From assembly GCA_910589415.1 (NCBI GenBank), contig OU342633.1, forward strand, positions 56,228,404 through 56,292,403: a stretch of DNA of 64,000 nt, read 5' to 3'. The notes under the pieces were generated by a model. It was not told the DNA's origin, searched no databases, and was given only the letters and a program-made list of their open reading frames with translations. The position numbers and the translations under genes are program-made. Source of the DNA: Malachius bipustulatus. Lineage: Eukaryota; Arthropoda; Insecta; Coleoptera; Melyridae. Each line of letters starts with the position of its first letter. The stretch's first letter is position 1. Of the stretch, positions 23,207 to 33,951 are shown piece by piece.

Positions 23207-24113
23207 ATTCACTTTTAGATTAATTTAGAAAAAACTTTAAATTTTTTTCATCATTTTGACCCAAATTAGAATTCAAATTTCATTACTATGTTTAATTATA
23301 TTATCGTTTTTGTTGCTGTTGAATTTTGAAACAAATTTAATGATTAACAATTTACAAGAACTTGAAAGCGGATATAATGCTGGTACGTCTCTGTATACAT
23401 TTCGAAGCGCTTGGCATTGTCGTCAAGTGGGTACATCCGAAACTCGAGGTATTTAATCGGCGTTTCTGGCAGGACCGTACTCTCATCGCACTCTCAAAAT
23501 CGATTTTTCATGCCGTTTTGTTGCCTTCTCTTTCATTTGCAATTAGCAGTGATGTGACGTATTCTTTACCTCTATTCTTTACGCGATTCTTTGCGGGTAA
23601 AGAATTCATTCTTTACATGGACTTTTGTCGGGGTAAAGAATCAAAGACGTAAAGAATGTAAATAATGCTCAGTGTCACTGTCATTAGTCATTGTCAATAC
23701 TCATTTTACTGCTGCTCTGCTGCTGCTCTGCCCATGTTTTGCAGAATAGTATTATAGGGATGTTCGAAATGTAATCCGTTATGGAGTAGGCCGTGACACA
23801 AAGAGGTGTGTGTCTTATAGCTTCTTAATCCACTATTTACAACTGACAGCTCTTGATTTTTTAGGTTAGGACAGTTGTCAAAACATTCAAGAAGGTTAAA
23901 AAAAATAGGCACTCACTTATTGACATTTTTCATAAAGCAGATAAATAAAATCAATTAATTAATTTTGGAGGTGAGCGAAGTGCCCTCCACCCTCTTGGAC
24001 ATATTTTAATACACGGTGTCTCACTCCACAAAGGGCACTTTGTAACAGTTCAGGTGTATCATTTTATCTCGGTGAACTACTTCTTTTCGATCCTGCATCT
24101 CAATTCAGCCAAT

Positions 24114-24383
24114 TCACGAGGTAATAACTCCTGCCCTGCACCACCCTCCACTCGATAAGGACAAAGTGAGCATTTTTCCGAAGTAGCGTGCTTCAGGTTC
24201 CCACGGAAACATCAATTTGAGGCTAGATGACGAACTGATGTGTAAGGATCGTTTTGCATAACATATATTGCGAGCTCTTCTCTTTGGTCTGCCACTTTCT
24301 GTTTTCACAACATTTCCTATCACTTGAAAATTTGAAATGTATCGCAAAACAGCTTCTCTAAAATGCTGGACGGTCACCACCAC
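24114..24383 (-). pseudogene. Exon-like frame, unrecognised protein fragment
   Basis: An 89-codon frame without an ATG start has a protein-like composition: hydrophobic heptads near the start, an AT-hook-like SGRPKRRAR segment, then a serine run. In copy 1 (about 4114-4376) the same frame is broken by a one-base deletion in a run of C near 4137. This could be a remnant of a transposase or DNA-binding protein, or chance. I do not recognise a family. Confidence 0.2.
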
Positions 24384-24579
24384 AACACCGGATACTCCTA
24401 GGACTCAATTAGGCAGTTTTAATAGATCCAAATTCCATCTAGGTATTTAGAAAATAATTTTCAACTAGAAACGTTTTTTGTTCTAACTTACTGAAGGTAA
24501 TTAATTTAAACATTTTAAAATAATCAAACGTGGGTAGGTACGAAATAATTATTGTTTTCCATGATCCATGACCATTATT

Positions 24580-24802
24580 CCTCAGTCGGCCAAAAGATAT
24601 AGTAATAAAAGTGCGCGGTAAGTTTACAATCCAGGTAGGCAGATCTTATATACACAAGGATTATACATAATTATACACAAACCATGGAAAGCCCTTCTCA
24701 TTGGTTTACCGGAACCAGGTAACCAATAAATCAGATGTGACTACTTTTGGACCTTAAAAGTTTGTGCGCAGTTTCATTACTATATCTGTTGGTCGACTGA
24801 GG
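24580..24802. mobile_element. 223-bp MITE with CCTCAGTCGGCC ends (copy 2)
   Basis: Same element as 4572-4794, carried along by the segmental duplication. Confidence 0.7.
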
Positions 24803-25255
24803 TATAGAGAATGTTTGTTTAAGGTTAAAGAAGCAATTTCTAGAATTTTTCCAGAGCGGTCTCTCGTTATAATATTAGAAAGATATTGCTGACGCATTCA
24901 GACAGTATTAAAGCTAACCTTATTCGTTTAAGGACTTGCAGTAAATCTATTGGTTTCTTAAGATATTATTGCAGTTACTTCACCAGCCACAACTTTATTG
25001 TAGTTTTTAACTGGAGCGCCGGCGTATAACTTGTCAAAAATTAGTAAAGTTACCTAATCTGAGTTTTTCTATTTACCTAATTAATATTTTAAAATTTTAA
25101 TGTTTTAATTTTAAAATATATTAATTAGGTAAATAGAAAAACTCAGATTAGTAGTAACTTTACTAATTTTTGATAATTTTTTCAATAATTTTAATGTTTT
25201 TATAAACATTAAAATTTTAACTCAGATTAGGTAACTTTACTAATTTTTAATTTTT

Positions 25256-25357
25256 AATAATTTTTATTTAATGTGATCGCGATCTCAAAGCCTCAACAAA
25301 CTGTGGAATAATTTTTATTTAATGTGATCGCGATCTCAAAGCCTCAACAAACTGTGG
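25256..25357. repeat. 51-bp tandem duplication, only in copy 2
   Basis: The unit containing atgtgatcgcgatctcaaag occurs twice in a row (25256-25306, 25307-25357). Copy 1 has it once (about 5290-5341), so the doubling followed the segmental duplication. Confidence 0.9.
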
Positions 25358-25680
25358 AATCATAAGGTATTTTATTAGAAAAGAGTAATAATTGTGGAGT
25401 AATAGCCACTCCACTACAACAAGATCACTACACTCCACAATTTTCAATTCTCTTCAAATAAAATCTCAAAGAACAAAGGTTAGGTAGGACGTTCTACGAA
25501 TATTAACGACCGTCGACGAATATAGCACGAGCACGAAATAAGGTACAGATAATAATGCTCTCCCTAAACGCTGTGCTAATAACGTTTGGCACTAACCGTA
25601 TTATGGTTTGCGTTATCGTAAAGTACATCTACGCATGCTCTGATGTCAAAATAACGTCAACTTTAATACTGCCAGACGTT

Positions 25681-25732
25681 ATTTGTGTCCAAGGATTCTG
25701 TATATAACTATACAGAATCCTTGATTTGTGTC
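25681..25732. mobile_element. 34-bp palindromic micro-insertion with 9-bp repeats
   Basis: A perfect palindrome (arms CAAGGATTCTGTATA, spacer taac; 25690-25723) is flanked by direct repeats ATTTGTGTC (25681-25689, 25724-25732). Copy 1 has ATTTGTGTC once (about 5667-5675). It could be a MITE reduced to its two terminal repeats, or the scar of an excision that left a palindromic filler. Confidence 0.8.
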
Positions 25733-26061
25733 TGCAATAATAGGTTTGTTCCAACATACGCGAAAACCGTACATTGTACCGTCCAGATCATGCGCAGAAA
25801 GAGAAAAGCGTTCCAACGAACTCGTGACGATTTACTGGACGATCCCTGTTGGCGTTCCAACAGAGTTAGGGACCATTCGCGGATCGATTTTCGTACGGTC
25901 ATATCGATACTCGCTTCAAGCTTCGTACGCTCTGGACTGACTTGCGCATTAGTCCGTTTGTTAGATTTTGGGATTTGTTTTAGGTTAGTTCTCTGTTTCT
26001 GTCATATATTTTATATAATAGTAGTACTACTGGATACTGGATAGAGTCTCGCTACACTAAT

Positions 26062-26727
26062 GGCGGCTTTACACGATGCCAGTAACTGGGGCGAGTTACT
26101 AGAACCGAGTACTGGAGTTTAGCAACTCTCCTAGTGTAAACAAATAATTTTATATTCCAGTAACACTCGTTCCAGTAAACCGTTCCAGTCAAGTAAATGA
26201 GGCGGCTTTACACGATGCCAGTAACTGGGGCGGGCTACTAGAACCGAGTACTGGAGTTTAGTAACTCCCCTAGTGTAAACAAATAATTTTATATTCCAGT
26301 AACACTTGTTCCAGTAAACCATTCCAGTCGAGTAAATAGAAAGCCCTTCTATTCACTGGCACAAGTAGCTATCCCCACCGTCCGTCCTACTGGACTGGCA
26401 GGGACACTATTTTCTTTCTTCTTTCTAGCCAGCCGTTTTCTCTTTTTTGGTTCTAGTTCCTCTTCTTATATGTCTAACAATGCATCGCGCATTGACTTTA
26501 AATTAATAATAAGCATTTTTTTGATAATTCGCTTTTGATTCAAATTCATTTTAGTAAAATAAGTTCATAACTTATAAATATTGTACTTCAAATTGACATT
26601 TATATTGAATACTCATACATTAAGTAGGTACTGGAAACCGTGTAGACACCACTGTCTTGAAAAACACTTGCTTCCAGTACTCGGTTCTAGTAACTCGCGC
26701 CAGTTACTGGCATCGTGTAAAGCCGCC
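26062..26727. mobile_element. 666-bp nested element with GGCGGCTTTACACG ends
   Basis: The left end GGCGGCTTTACACGATGCCA is matched by an inverse at the right end for about 50 bp. The first 139 bp, including the terminal repeat, are tandemly doubled (26062-26200, 26201-26339). Flanks actaat and ttaaat give no clear target duplication. No coding capacity. Confidence 0.8.
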
Positions 26728-26935
26728 TTAAATTGTGCTTTCAAGTGGTGACAACATTAAAGAGAGATGGCGAAATTGAGAAGCCAAAGCAAATGACAGA
26801 GATAGCTATCATTGTAGGCAAAAAGCTGAAATTTAACACGGGCAGCATAGGGAAATGAATGGTATTTTATTAATAAAAAAATATATAAATATATAAATAT
26901 TTATTAAAGGTATTGTGAAAACGAAATATAAGATA

Positions 26936-27430
26936 AAAGAAGATATAGGTATGCTTACATTTAAAATTGGTCTTTGTTATTAGTTGATAATCAGGAGAAT
27001 ATGATGCAGGTATCACTAAGGTGATTTTTAGACATTTTGTAATTTCAAAATTACACTTTTATAATCAAAATACCATAAAAATTGATGTTTTTGACAAAAT
27101 AACTATGTATTTGTGACATCATTTTAATTTATAAAACAGTAAATTTTGAGATTACAGAGTGTGTAAAAATACATTTGATACATTTATTGTACCTACCTAA
27201 TCTCAAAATTTTACTGTTTTATAAAATTTTACTGTTTATAAATTATGTGAAAAATACATTGTTTTGTCAAAAACATCAATTTTTATGGCATTTTGCTTAT
27301 AAAACAGTATAATTATGAGATTATAGAAAGTGTAAAAGTTACCTTAGTGATACCTGCATCATATTCTCCTCTGATTATCAACTAATAACAAAGACCAATT
27401 TTAAATGTAAGCATACCTACATCTTCTTCC
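26936..27430. mobile_element. 495-bp foldback inside the 1961-bp element
   Basis: The left arm from agatataggtatgcttaca and the right arm ending tgtaagcatacctacatct are inverses over more than 100 bp, with a looser AT-rich middle. The exact ends and target duplication are not clear. Confidence 0.75.
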
Positions 27431-27707
27431 TTTTCAAATTGATTGTAGAAGAATTGTTTTTAGTTTGGTGTTTGGTAGAAAGCAACAAAAATGAAAAACA
27501 ATAACAAACGCAAATGAAAAAGTAAGGTTAGTTTCAAGATGATGATCTCTCAGATGCGTTCACAAAAACCGTTCCAACGCATGCCTACCTTGGCACGGTT
27601 ACGAAACCGTGCAATATTAGCGCTTGCGCACAAAATCGATCTAACCGGTTCTGTGACGGTTCCGGGACCGTACAAAAATAGCGTGTTGGAACAAACCTAC
27701 TATCTCT

Positions 27708-27745
27708 CTATTATCACAGAATAGACTTAATTCTGTGCTATTATC
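27708..27745. mobile_element. 22-bp palindromic micro-insertion with 8-bp repeats
   Basis: The insert with arms acagaat and attctgt (27716-27737) lies between direct repeats CTATTATC (27708-27715, 27738-27745). Copy 1 has CTATTATC once. The ATTCTGT core is shared with the insert at 25690-25723. Confidence 0.75.
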
Positions 27746-28072
27746 CTTTAAAGTCACTTTCTTCGGCGCTGCTGCTGCTAGTGATGCGTCAACCGAGCAT
27801 CGAAATCACGACGATATGTGTCGATTCTTTTTTAATAACACCTGAGTGCAAAAAAACACTACTTCAGAATAATTGTTGCCTATCTGATGAAATATTTAGA
27901 CTCAGGGACGAAGTACTGATGATTCATTACTTGTAACTACCCGTAAAACTACAGTTATTTTGAAATAACGGACAAATAAATCACAGTTACAGGACGTTAC
28001 CGTGACAGCGCATCACAATCATATAGTAGAAATAGAAACAGAAACTTTGACAGTAGAAAGTTGAATAGACTA

Positions 28073-28476
28073 TAGTAGGATTAACTTTAAAAAGTCAGAT
28101 GTGACGTCTCACTAACCGTCCGAATTAATATTTTTAATTTCACCAGAAAATATCAAACAGTTAATTGTCAAGTTGTGAACGAGCGTAAATTATTGAAGAA
28201 ATCATTCAAACAATGAATTGAAGCGCTTACGTCAGTTTGAGAGCCACTGACAACTACATAAAATTTATTCACGTAATGACATTCTATCCTCTGTGTTGTG
28301 CATTTAATTCTCATTCAGTACCAATGTTGACGTATACTTATTTATGCGGGATGGAGTGTTTAGACAAACTGGACGGTTACTATAAAAACCACGTATATGA
28401 AACAAAATAAATCGAACTATCAAAAGGATGTGTATTCTTAATCGATACGTATGACTTTTTAGACTTTATTGGACTA
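28073..28476 (-). mobile_element. 404-bp TA-flanked MITE, inverted copy
   Basis: Reverse complement of the element at 20442-20845, flanked by TA (28071-28072, 28477-28478). It is 51 bp from the next copy in opposite orientation. Confidence 0.95.
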
Positions 28477-28527
28477 TAGTGACGACTAGTCTACTAAAAT
28501 AAGTTTTTGGCGCATTCGATTCGCATA

Positions 28528-28929
28528 TAGTCCAATAAAGTCTAAAAAGTCATACGTATCGATTAAGAATACACATCCTTTTGATAGTTCGATTTATTTT
28601 GTTTCATGTACGTGTTTTTATAGTAACCTTCCAGTTTGACTAAATACTCCATCCCGCATAAATAAGTATACGTCAACATTAGTTTTGAATGAGAATTAAA
28701 TGCACAACACAGAGGATAGAATGTCATTACGTGAATAAATTTTATGTAGTTGTCAGTGGCTCTCAAACTGACGTAAGCGGTTCAATTCATTTTTTGAATG
28801 ATTCCTTCAATAATTACGCTCGTTCACAACTTGACAATTAACTGTTTGACATTTTCTGGTGAAATTAAAAATATTAATTCGGACGGTTAGTGAGACGTCA
28901 CATCTGACTTTTTAAAGTTAATCCTACTA
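28528..28929 (+). mobile_element. 402-bp TA-flanked MITE, third copy
   Basis: Same family as 20442-20845, flanked by TA (28526-28527, 28930-28931). With the preceding copy it forms an inverted pair that could fold into a hairpin of about 400 bp. Confidence 0.95.
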
Positions 28930-28931
28930 TA

Positions 28932-29293
28932 TCATATTATAATAAGTAATAACAGAAGTTTGGTTTGGTTATTGTTTATTTATTTATCAGTAATCTCCAT
29001 TCTCCATATTTTGTTTTAATTCGATGGTTTGTAATTATTGTTCAAATTAATTAAAAGCGCTCACGTAGAAGCGAAAAACTGCAATAGTTGAAAGTTTTTT
29101 ATCGCAATGGATTGAACTTCATGGAATATGTGTGGATGGATGGATGTTCTTTTAAGATCTGTCTAGAATAATTATTATCAAGATTGCAAACCCAAAAGAG
29201 AAGCTTCAAAAACTCAGTGCTTGGATTTCTGTTATTACAAGTTTCTTAGAAAAGGAGGTACTCGCTTTTGTCCTTATATTCAAGCAGTGGATA
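28932..29293. other. AT-rich spacer, nothing recognised
   Basis: No ORF, repeat or element end was seen between the 402-bp MITE and the hAT-type MITE. Confidence 0.6.
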
Positions 29294-29301
29294 CCTTGGG
29301 C

Positions 29302-29621
29302 CAGAGGCGTCCAAACTTTTTGCTGCGAGGGCCAGTTTGGTATTTAAATTCATTAGCGGGGCCCTGAATTTTTGGTTTGTCGTGGACAATCTCGTAGCTT
29401 TGCAGGCACTGCAGTTGAGGGCCTACGTACAGTCAGAGTACAAAATCAAATGTAGTGTAGTCGAGCGTGATACTGTGATGCTCATTCTAACCGAATGCGC
29501 TCTTCATCTGCGCGAGATCTAATATCTATATTTTACTATATTTTACGAAATCCTTGGCGGGCCGGATAAAATCTCCTGCCGGGCCGGGTTTGGCCCGCGG
29601 GCCGTAGTTTGGACACCTCTG
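29302..29621. mobile_element. 320-bp hAT-type MITE
   Basis: Ends CAGAGGCGTCCAAACT and AGTTTGGACACCTCTG are inverses with one mismatch. They have the CAG...CTG form of hAT elements, and the right end is followed inward by GC-rich ggcccgcgggcc. The 8-bp target duplication is CCTTGGGC / CCTTAGGC (29294-29301, 29622-29629), with one change. The ORF inside is not a transposase. Confidence 0.9.
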
Positions 29622-29689
29622 CCTTAGGCAGGTAAATTTTGTTTTATTACGTCCTAAAACTTACAGTTTTAACCCAGACTTGTTTGCAG

Positions 29690-29947
29690 GCTTGGCATAT
29701 GACTTAAGAATATCATGTAGATCAGTTCCCAAAGTTGCCGAACAAGGATTTGCTATTTTGAAAAGTTCCGAAGCAACCGATTTAGTGAAGGAGATATTAT
29801 GAGAAGATCGACTATAATATCTGTCGTAATATACCAATCCGATACCCTAGCAGTTATTATCCGATTTCCGAACAATTACAGAGTGCCTTTTGTGGAGTGC
29901 GGGAAACCTTAAATGAGTTACTTGTTGATTTTATTTATGTTTTGTAA
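29690..29947 (+). pseudogene. Exon-like fragment of an unrecognised protein, frameshifted
   Basis: A splice-acceptor-like cttgtttgcag ends at 29689. From 29692 a frame reads 36 residues (LAYDLRISCRSVPKVAEQ...) to a TGA at 29800. The +1 frame from 29801 continues with a protein-like 48 residues (EKIDYNICRNIPIRYPSSYY...) to a TAA at 29945. The two parts read naturally as one C-terminal exon broken by a single indel. I cannot name the family. It may be a pseudogene fragment, or a live last exon with a sequence error. Confidence 0.4.
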
Positions 29948-29989
29948 AAATGTCGATAAAGTAAATTTTATTTTATGTTGTACAAAACC

Positions 29990-30130
29990 TTAAATGTTTT
30001 GTCAACTGACCTAACCTAAAAAAAATCAAGAGCTGTGTCAGTTGTAAAGAGTGGACTAATAAGAAGCTAAGACAAACCTCTTTGTGTCAGGGCCTACTCC
30101 ATAACGAATTACTTTTCGAACACCCTATTA
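29990..30130 (-). repeat. Inverted third copy of a unit in the segmental duplication
   Basis: The reverse complement matches 3760-3900 and 23755-23900 (gcctactccataac, cctctttgtgtca, tcaagagctg), with several differences. It is an older dispersed repeat, not part of the recent duplication. Confidence 0.85.
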
Positions 30131-30139
30131 TAGTTTATG

Positions 30140-31055
30140 TGTAAAAGTTTCAAAGCAGAACATAGGCGAATAGCACGGGAAATCACATATTTGCAGTTTA
30201 TTTCTCACCACTTTTATCTACAAGAATGGTAATGGTGTGTATCGAAAGAGAATTATTTTCTTAACATGCTGCTGATATCAAAATAGCTACTAATTAACAG
30301 TTTTCTTTCATGACAGAATATTTTAAACATTTTCAAAATTAAAAGATGCGAGCTGCCATGACATGCTAAATTCGGATAAATTTTTCACTGTCAAAGCAAA
30401 TATTTTCAATTATTTAATTTATTTTAATTCTGATTGAACATCAATAAAAAATTACGAAAATCCTCATTTAACATCATTTTGTTTCACAAAAAATTAACAT
30501 GAAAACCACGCTTTTATAAATTATTGCGCTTCGAACTTGTCCGAGTTGTTGGTTATTAACGAGTGCACATTCGACAATGACTAGCTCAGTAAATTTTGTT
30601 TTTAAGGTAATCCCAAGATCCCAAAAAAAGTCACAGCAAGGAAAGGTGTTAAATCGGGAGATCTGGCCGGCCAGTTAATAGTACCACGGCGATAAACACG
30701 CGTCCCGCATTAGAATAGCCATTTATTATTATTATTATCATTCATTGACAATCTTCTCAGGGAAATGTGTATCAGTAATTAGAAATGTTTGTTTTGACAA
30801 AATTATTCGAATTAGGCGCATGTCATGGCCGCTCACATTCTTAATTTTGAAAATGTTCAAGTTATTCTGTCATCATAAAGAAACTGTTAATTATTAAGTA
30901 TTTTTGGTATCACAATGCTCAGAAAATAATTCACTCTCCATCATAGACACCATCATCATTCTTGTAGATAAAAGTGGTGAGAAATAAACTGCAAATAGGT
31001 ATGTGATTTCCCATGCTATTTGCCTATGTTCTGCTTTGAAACTTGTCACACACGG
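30140..31055. mobile_element. Foldback element of about 0.9 kb
   Basis: The left arm (agtttcaaagcagaacatag, acttttatctacaagaatg, gccatgacatgc) recurs inverted in 30800-31050. The arms are about 270 bp with scattered mismatches, and the centre is near 30590. Outer limits are approximate and no target duplication was identified. Confidence 0.75.
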
Positions 31056-31779
31056 TATGTATAAATTAGTAATAAAAGTAATAAACAATGTATGCCTCAT
31101 TTTTTATTGATTGAATGAGTATTATTGGTAACCCTAACCCTACATTTTAGGTCGCCTATTTATTTTTAATTTTATTGTAATTATCTGGACTGAAATTAAT
31201 GTTAAATAATAATAAGGTTGATAGTAAGGAAGTAAAAAGGCAGGTTTTCTTGGTTTATTTATTTAACTCAGTTAGACTATTTTTTATTCATAATTATGTA
31301 CCTATACAGGATGTGTTCGACTTTATTTTGTGGAATATTAAATTCTCTTGACGTTGACAAATACTTCCTCCATACAGACATACAGATAACTGAAACTATG
31401 ATGATAAACCATATTTAAAACCAACACTCCCACTTTTTGAATATTTGCAGTTAATAATTAACATTATAATATTACGTTCACAACAATCCTTAATGCAAAC
31501 ACTCTTACTTACACCTAACAGATCTCGCATCTCTTCAAATCTTTTCTTCGGTAAAGATTTCGTGAATAATCAGCTTTCTGATTTTTACTTGAAACATACT
31601 TTGGCTCGATTATTCCACTTTTAATATTTTCACGTATAAAATGTTACTTAACATCCACACATTTTGTACGAATATGAAACTCTGGATTATGAATCAGCCT
31701 TGGAGCCTTGTAGCACTTTGATTGTCTACATACATAGATAGTTGTTGGGCTCTTCAATATGTTCTCCAATATCTGAGTA
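31056..31779. other. AT-rich spacer, possibly copia 3' end
   Basis: No ORF or element end was recognised. Its right part adjoins the copia RNase H remnant and may hold the decayed end of that element, but no LTR was found. Confidence 0.5.
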
Positions 31780-32945
31780 AAGTTGCCTTAACCAGAGGGG
31801 GCTTCTTTAGTTGCTTGACAAGCAGCTATGTATTCAGCTTCTGTCGTTGGCAATGATATACTCCAGTTAGTCCAGTTTGACGTTTACTTGACCATGTAAT
31901 TGAATTGGACTCCCACAGATTTTGAAAACATAACCTGTTGTTGATTTTCTTGTTTCCCTGTCGCTCGCAAAATCTGAATCATTAAAGCCAGTCAGACATT
32001 TCTGTTCTTGTTTCTTGAAAAGGATTCTAAAATCACATGTAGGGTGGTGGGTGACCTTTCAAATATATTCTAATGATTCGTATGACGACAGCATTCCATT
32101 GAGAATTAGTGTCATTATTTAGATATACCTGCACCTGCTAATAACTCCCACTGAATATGAGATGTCAGGTCTCGTTGCCGTAGAGGCAAATATTATTAAT
32201 GATCCACCAACTGCCTGTCTGTTCTTGACGGGACTTTTCCAGTGCAGTCTCCATCAGTTTCGCTAGCACCCAAAACTGTATTTTCATCTGCCGGCACACT
32301 TACAAAATTGCTTCTTGCTGTCCAAATCGATTTATGATTTTTTGTGTAATATAATTATACTCTGGTTTATAAAAATGGATCCATCATCATTTTGGCTAAT
32401 TTGCAAACCAACAAGACTCAACTTTGTCGCTGATTATAACCTCAATATATAGTTGCAGTCTCTTCAAAACGATATCAATAGCTTCTTCACTTTTAGAAAT
32501 TTCTAGACCATTCGTCTACACAATACATAATACATCACTGGCAGAATATTTTTGAAAACCATCGGCTAAATGTCATATAAAATTCTTCGAGCAAATCTCC
32601 ATACAGAAACGCTGTCCGGATATCAAACTGTTTTATTTTGTAATAATTATTCTGTGCAGCTACAGCCAGGAGCACCCTTATCGGGTAGCAGGTGAAAAAA
32701 TTTAATTATAAATCTACTCTTTCTTTTTGACTGGAACCTCTTGCACATAACCTTGCTTTATATTTCTTAATTTCACCATTTGGGGAAGGCTTAACTCTGA
32801 AAACCCATTTCGAGCTAATCGTACTTATTCCTTCTGGAAGTTGCATGTATAAGTTCCCATTTTGTTCTTTTCTAAAGCTAATTTCATTATTTATAGCCTC
32901 TTTCCACTTGCTGGATTCATTGGCTTCTTCATAGCCACACCACAC
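31780..32945 (-). pseudogene. Ty1/copia Pol remnant (RT and RNase H)
   Basis: The best-kept part, 32706-32945, is a 79-codon frame with SSKWVFRVKPSPNGEIKKYK and ARLCARGSSQKERVD, the start of a copia-type reverse transcriptase (RVT_2). Further along the minus strand, in shifting frames, come pieces like FLYGDLLEEFYM, TATRPDISYSVG and DSDFASDRETRKSTTGYVF. The last is the copia RNase H start. There are many stops and frameshifts. No gag, integrase or LTR was seen, so it is an old dead fragment. Confidence 0.9.
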
Positions 32946-33951
32946 AGTCGCATAGCATAGCGCACAGTTTTAACAATTCATTGGTATAGATAGAGAGATA
33001 CAAGATAATAGATACACAGTCAGTACAGACAGTATCTATCTATAATCACTAACTAAAACTAATAGAGCCTGGCCTGGGGTGGTAGGAGGTGGATGAAAAT
33101 TTTTTCCAGGGCCTACCTAACCTAAATTAAATTATGTTTTCATTTGCTCTCTCACACTAGAGCCTGGGGTGGTAGGGGGTGGTGTGCGTTCGAAAACGTC
33201 ATTCTAGCATAAGATTTATGCGAAATGTCGTTCGAAAACAATAGTAGGCAAAGTTTGGCAACGTTGTAGTGCCCGTTCGAAAACATCGGAGAACATCATT
33301 CGTTGTTCTCCTTCGTCATCCTAGTGAAGAGCGGTATGAAAAATATCCGACTTGCGCAGTGCGGACTAGCTTGTATTTTTACCGCCTTTTTCAAATCACG
33401 ATAATAAACTTACATATTATTTTATTAAATTATGTCATCGATAAAAAATTTGAATAATTTGATCCAAATAATAGAAGATAAGTATTAGGTATCTGTAGGT
33501 ATTATCACCTGGCACAAAAAATTGAATGCCTCTGGTGACATTCTAAAATGGCTCTGAAATTGGGAAGGACTGTACCTGCCGGGAATTGTCTGCTCATAAT
33601 ATCCTTCGATTCGAGGTAGACTTTGCTGCCATTATTTTTTTTGTGCGATTATCCATTTTTTCACTGTAAAATATGATGTTCAAAAATACCTTAATGAAAA
33701 TTTTGATTGAATCGTTCAGCAAAACTCTAACATAAAACAAAAAACTGTAATTTATTATGACTCATGACTCATAACAATTACAAAATAAAAACACGCATTT
33801 CTCCGCCTCCCTTTTCGATTGTTCGAAAACTAAGGCCATCTATTGTTATCGAGATTCAACTTTCAACTGTCAGGATAACTTACCCCCACCACCAATCGAA
33901 CCCCTACCACCAATCGAACGATATATTCGTCAGAATCACGATACACATATA
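32946..33951. other. Spacer with short direct repeats, no gene
   Basis: agagcctgg and ggggtggtagg occur twice (about 33064 and 33162), and the inverse cccctaccaccaatcgaac is near 33901, so a decayed element may span 33160-33930. No reliable ORF was found. Confidence 0.5.

Larger units (their letters stand above)
23207..25737. other. Duplicated non-coding stretch (copy 2 of 3211-5676)
   Basis: It matches copy 1 closely. It holds the exon-like frame at 24114-24383, the MITE at 24580-24802, the AT-rich inverted repeats and the 51-bp tandem duplication at 25256-25357. No full gene is visible. Confidence 0.6.
25740..27700. mobile_element. 1961-bp TA-flanked element with nested insertions
   Basis: Ends are (A/G)TAGGTTTGTTCCAACA and its inverse, flanked by TA (25738-25739, 27701-27702). 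Copy 1 keeps the empty site tgcaatatctctc. Subterminal regions repeat the motif cgttccaac. It contains a nested GGCGGC element (26062-26727) and a foldback (26936-27430). No transposase frame is visible. Confidence 0.9.
20067..27855. repeat. Segmental duplication, copy 2
   Basis: Direct copy of 1-5802, enlarged by three element insertions and two micro-insertions. The match probably continues left of 20067, since the shared MITE starts at 19607 and copy 1 is cut by the window edge. After 27855 the sequences differ completely. Confidence 0.95.

Noticed and set aside
31120..31150. Two copies of aaccctaaccct as a telomere-type repeat
   Set aside because: There are only two units, and the insect telomere repeat is usually TTAGG. 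Chance is likely.
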